Shown: positions 6,524 through 9,017 of the stretch, piece by piece | Numbering within the stretch: position 1 is the first letter of the stretch | Layout of the letters: each line of letters opens with the position of its first letter | From: Anaerolineae bacterium | GTDB lineage: Bacteria > Chloroflexota > Anaerolineae > Aggregatilineales > Phototrophicaceae | Reading direction: 5' to 3' | Length of the DNA stretch: 9,017 bases | NCBI GenBank assembly: GCA_025454675.1 | Contig: JALONZ010000052.1 | Span: forward strand, 1 to 9,017 | Notes under the pieces: generated by a model | The model's database searches: none | Told to the model about the DNA's origin: nothing | The model's input: the letters and a program-made list of their open reading frames with translations, nothing else | Position numbers and translations under genes: made by a program

Positions 6524-6551
6524 ATGTGGGCTTGCCATGACAAGCCCACAT
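6524..6551. terminator. Perfect 11-bp hairpin after the LLM oxidoreductase gene
   Basis: ATGTGGGCTTG (6524-6534) and CAAGCCCACAT (6541-6551) form a perfect stem with a 6-base loop, 37 bases beyond the LLM stop codon. On the minus strand it is followed by GTATAGC, not a U tract, so it is at best a weak intrinsic terminator or a transcript-stabilising 3' hairpin. It ends two bases from the MITE-like repeat. Confidence 0.45.
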
Positions 6552-6588
6552 CGCATCCGCTTAGGGAATGAGGTCTAAATAAACACCA

Positions 6589-7620
6589 TTATAAAACCAA
6601 TTCCGCCATCATACGGACAACATTTATATCCAATGCGGGGATATTCAGTGTCGTAATCGGGCTATTTTTCCAAATTTGCAAGCGGTCTTTGATGCGCTCG
6701 CGCGAGCCACACAGTGCCACTTCATCCACCAATTCATTCGGGACAGCCATCATCGCCTCGCCTTTATCCCCCGCCAAATATAAATCTTGAATTTTGACGG
6801 CGGCTTCTTCAAATCCATACCGACAGGCGAGGTCAAAATAGAAATTCTTGCCGCGTGCGCCCATCCCACCGATATACAATGCCAGCATCGGCTTAACCTG
6901 ATTAAACGCGGTTTCGAGGTCATCATCCAACACCACCGCCACCGTTGGCGCAATATCAAAATTGGCGATGCTTTTGCCATTCCCCGCCAGCGCAAACCCT
7001 TCTTCGATATATTGTTTATAGGCGCTATCATACGCATTTGGCGAGAAGAAAATCGGCAACCAGCCATCTGCAATTTCTGCCGTCAGGGTCACATTTTTCG
7101 GTCCGATGGATGCCAGATAAATCGGCAAATCGGCACGCCCATGAATAATACTCTTGAGGGGCTTGCCTAAGCCAGTGGCATCTTCACCCGCATAGGGAAT
7201 GCGATAATGTTCGCCATCATGAACAACCGGTTCTTTACGCTCAAAAATTTTGCGAACAATCGCCACATATTCGCGCGTCTTGACCAACGGCTTGCCATAT
7301 GATACACCGTGCCACCCCTCAACAACCTGTGGACCACTCAAACCTAACCCAAGCAACATGCGCCCACCCGATAATTGGTCAAGCGTCATGGCAGTCATAG
7401 CTGTATTGGCGGGGGTGCGACCGGGCATTTGCATAATCGCCGTGCCTAAATGGATATTTTTGGTCAATGCGCCAATCCATGCCAACGGCGACACCGCATC
7501 CGACCCATACGCCTCTGCTGACCAAACCGCATAATAGCCCAATTTATCCGCTTCATGAATGATGTCCATCGGCAATTCAATCCGCGCACCTGAATAATTT
7601 AAATTCAATCCCAAACGCAT
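6589..7620 (-). CDS. LLM-class F420-dependent oxidoreductase
   Basis: This is a 343-residue luciferase-like TIM-barrel flavin/deazaflavin enzyme, the usual length for the family. It would use reduced or oxidised coenzyme F420 for hydride transfer to an organic substrate in the cytoplasm. Family features are MRLGLNLNYSG at the N-terminus, WSAEAYGSDAVSPLAW at 33-48, NIHLGTAIMQMPGRTP at 55-70, TLDQLSGGRMLLGLGLSGPQVVEGWHG at 79-105 in three adjoining motifs, LPIYLASIGPKNVTL at 165-179 and AEIADGWLP at 181-189. The closest recollected relatives are Mer-like and mycobacterial F420-dependent LLM proteins; the substrate cannot be told. The ATG is firm: AAGGAG lies 5 bases upstream (7632-7627). A plausible promoter precedes it, and it is divergent from the 67-residue membrane protein gene. 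Proximity to a CofE homologue supports F420 over FMN use, but this is contextual. Confidence 0.9.
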   Translation of the reverse strand: MRLGLNLNYSGARIELPMDIIHEADKLGYYAVWSAEAYGSDAVSPLAWIGALTKNIHLGTAIMQMPGRTPANTAMTAMTLDQLSGGRMLLGLGLSGPQVVEGWHGVSYGKPLVKTREYVAIVRKIFERKEPVVHDGEHYRIPYAGEDATGLGKPLKSIIHGRADLPIYLASIGPKNVTLTAEIADGWLPIFFSPNAYDSAYKQYIEEGFALAGNGKSIANFDIAPTVAVVLDDDLETAFNQVKPMLALYIGGMGARGKNFYFDLACRYGFEEAAVKIQDLYLAGDKGEAMMAVPNELVDEVALCGSRERIKDRLQIWKNSPITTLNIPALDINVVRMMAELVL

Positions 7621-7655
7621 TTTTTGCTCCTTATCAAAAATATTTTTATGGGTCT

Positions 7656-7684
7656 ATTCTACACATATTAGTGAATAATGGCTA
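7656..7684 (-). promoter_or_regulatory. Candidate promoter for the LLM oxidoreductase gene
   Basis: On the minus strand TAGCCA (7684-7679) and TAGAAT (7661-7656) are 17 bp apart. They match the sigma-70 consensus at 4 and 5 of 6 positions and lie about 36 bases before the ATG. The spacing is ideal, but the -35 box is only moderate. Confidence 0.4.
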
Positions 7685-7754
7685 AGTGTTTTTAAGAGGA
7701 TATTTGTTAAAATAAAAGCGTTCAAGCCATTTAGGAATATATGAGGGATACATA

Positions 7755-7958
7755 ATGGAACTTTTACGCCGCCTAAGCCTTGCCGAAATCATCACCTTGT
7801 TTGTTGCCATCATCGTGCTATTGATAATTATGGTCATCATCACCGCCAACGCCAACCAACCGGTGGTTATTGATTATAATATCACCACAGCCACACCCTT
7901 TATTGATAATGTGAATGTCACACCCGTATTCATCGAGCCACCCACCGATACCCCATGA
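7755..7958 (+). CDS. Small single-pass membrane protein, coupled to glycosyltransferase gene
   Basis: The 67-residue product has a short basic N-terminus (MELLRRLS), one strongly hydrophobic helix at about 10-30 (EIITLFVAIIVLLIIMVIIT), and a Thr/Pro/Asn-rich tail with no lysine or arginine. By the positive-inside rule the N-terminus is cytoplasmic and the tail outside. The family is not recognised. The ATG has GAGGG seven bases upstream. Its TGA overlaps the ATG of the glycosyltransferase gene (ATGA at 7955-7958), a strong sign of translational coupling and that this small frame is real. It may anchor or assist the glycosyltransferase, or simply be its leader gene; that is inference. I see no convincing promoter by eye in the AT-rich 7690-7750 stretch. 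Confidence 0.7.
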   Translation: MELLRRLSLAEIITLFVAIIVLLIIMVIITANANQPVVIDYNITTATPFIDNVNVTPVFIEPPTDTP

Positions 7959-9017
7959 GTCGGATATATCACCTATTGGGGAAATTTTTTGTGCAAATTC
8001 CCCCACCAACACATCCCAACCATATCCTCATCATCAAGCCGTGTTGCATTGGGGATGTGGTGATGACCACCGCCTTACTCCGCGCCATTCGTGGCGCATA
8101 TCCCCAAGCACACATCACATATGCGGTGGGACGTTGGTCTATGGGCGCGTTGGATGGTCAAACCGCGATTGATAATGTGGTGGATATTGGCGAATCATCC
8201 AACCCCGCCAAAGGGGTGCGCGGTTTATGGCGTTTGGTGAGGCAACTCCGCACATTAAACTGTGATATGGCATTCATCCCCGACCGTTCCCCCTTGTTAG
8301 GATTGGCGGTGTGGTTGGCGGGCATCCCCCATCGGGTCGGATTAGACAGCGCGGGGCGTGGATTCGCGCATACTGTCCGCGCGGTTGTCCATCCGCATGA
8401 AGAAGCGAATGAGGGAGAGATTTATTTGCGTTTAGCGCGTGCCATAAACCTCGCCGCAAACGGATTTTATACCCATATTGACATTCCGCATGATGCACAA
8501 ACGCATATTGACCGTTTGCTCACTGAAAACGGGATTCAAGCGCCATATGTGGTGATTCATCCTGCGGGCGGGGCGAATCCGGGAATGCTGATGAGTAGCA
8601 AACGCTGGCTACCGCACAACTTTGCACAAGTGGCGGATTGGTTATATCAAACCTACGGCGCGACCCTCATCTTGATTGGCGCAAAAACGGATATGCCGAT
8701 TGTTCAGGCGGTGATTGACCACCTACATAGCCCCTATCAGAATTGGGCGGGGGAGCTGAATTTGATGCAAATCGGCGCGTTGGGCGCATCCGCATTGCTA
8801 TATATCGGCAACGACACAGGGCTAACCCATTTGGTGGCGGCGACAGGCGCGAAAACCGTCATGATTTTGGGACCCTCATCCCCAAAACGTTACGCCCCGT
8901 TCAATCCGAATGCCCTCGCCATTTGGAAACCAACTTCGTTACCCGCAGGCGGTGTATCCGAAGCCGATTTCGATTGGGATTGGGTGCGCGATGGCGTGAG
9001 TGTGGATGCGGTCATTG
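7955..9017 (+). CDS. Glycosyltransferase family 9 (heptosyltransferase-like), partial at 3' end
   Basis: A frame of 354 codons runs open to the window edge. It has the GT-B fold of ADP-heptose:LPS heptosyltransferases. The N-terminal motif HILIIKPCCIGDVVMTTALLR is at 23-43, where D34 matches the catalytic aspartate of WaaC/WaaF (xxGDxxxxxP-type motif). The C-terminal nucleotide-sugar site includes VIHPAGG at 200-206, SSKRWLPHNFAQVADWL at 214-230 and GNDTGLTHLVAATGAKTVMILGPSSP at 285-310, with NDTG-x-x-H diagnostic of the family. The protein is nearly complete: usual length is 320-360, though this one still has an extra acidic/aromatic stretch (DFDWDWVRDG) at 338-347. Chloroflexota mostly lack LPS, so transfer of a sugar to a surface glycan or glycolipid is more likely than classical LPS core synthesis. 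The start overlaps the stop of the 67-residue gene by 4 bases. A membrane-associated, cytoplasmic location is expected. Confidence 0.9.
   Translation, partial: MSRIYHLLGKFFVQIPPPTHPNHILIIKPCCIGDVVMTTALLRAIRGAYPQAHITYAVGRWSMGALDGQTAIDNVVDIGESSNPAKGVRGLWRLVRQLRTLNCDMAFIPDRSPLLGLAVWLAGIPHRVGLDSAGRGFAHTVRAVVHPHEEANEGEIYLRLARAINLAANGFYTHIDIPHDAQTHIDRLLTENGIQAPYVVIHPAGGANPGMLMSSKRWLPHNFAQVADWLYQTYGATLILIGAKTDMPIVQAVIDHLHSPYQNWAGELNLMQIGALGASALLYIGNDTGLTHLVAATGAKTVMILGPSSPKRYAPFNPNALAIWKPTSLPAGGVSEADFDWDWVRDGVSVDAVI

Noticed and set aside
7818..8012. A minus-strand frame of 64 codons over the small membrane protein
   Set aside because: It overlaps both the 67-residue gene and the glycosyltransferase start and has a low-complexity Gly/Asp/Ile composition expected of an antisense shadow.

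Overview
The window reads like a chromosomal segment of a Chloroflexota bacterium, probably from an Anaerolineae-like lineage. This rests on gene content, not a marker gene: a very large winged-helix/BTAD/NB-ARC/TPR regulator, an orphan ParB/sulfiredoxin-fold mini-protein, an F420-type luciferase-like oxidoreductase beside a CofE-family ligase, and a GC-rich palindromic repeat of a kind I remember from Chloroflexota and cyanobacteria. No rRNA, tRNA, CRISPR array or intact insertion sequence is visible. No gene-free stretch exceeds about 255 bases.

Region 1 (1-3536, minus strand). A BTAD/STAND transcriptional regulator of about 1082 residues is followed after 13 bases by the start of a small protein with two CXXCXGXG zinc motifs, which runs off the left edge. 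The regulator's upstream region is shared with a divergent gene at 3537 and is rich in short direct repeats phased at 10-12 bp. Three of these (TGAGACG, TGAGACG, TGAGATG) sit just upstream of a -10-like element of the divergent gene. This is the layout described for SARP/BTAD activator boxes.

Region 2 (3537-4030, plus strand). A 147-residue ParB/Srx-fold protein ends at a perfect hairpin that is shared with the convergent gene from the right.

Region 3 (4058-7620, minus strand). In transcription order this holds an LLM-class F420-dependent oxidoreductase, a 254-base gap with a perfect hairpin and a MITE-like element of about 146 bp, a divergent CofE-family (F420-0:glutamate ligase-like) protein, and a 460-residue protein I do not recognise. 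The last gene has its own good promoter, lying inside an inverted repeat. The LLM enzyme and the CofE-family protein suggest deazaflavin chemistry, but the CofE homologue is atypical at a conserved motif.

Region 4 (7755-9017, plus strand). Divergent from the LLM gene is a 67-residue single-pass membrane protein. Its stop overlaps (ATGA) the start of a glycosyltransferase family 9 gene that continues past the right edge. This is probably a cell-surface glycan pair.

Most intriguing are the regulator with its phased repeats and divergent ParB-like target, the divergent CofE homologue behind a MITE, and the unknown 460-residue protein with a dyad promoter.
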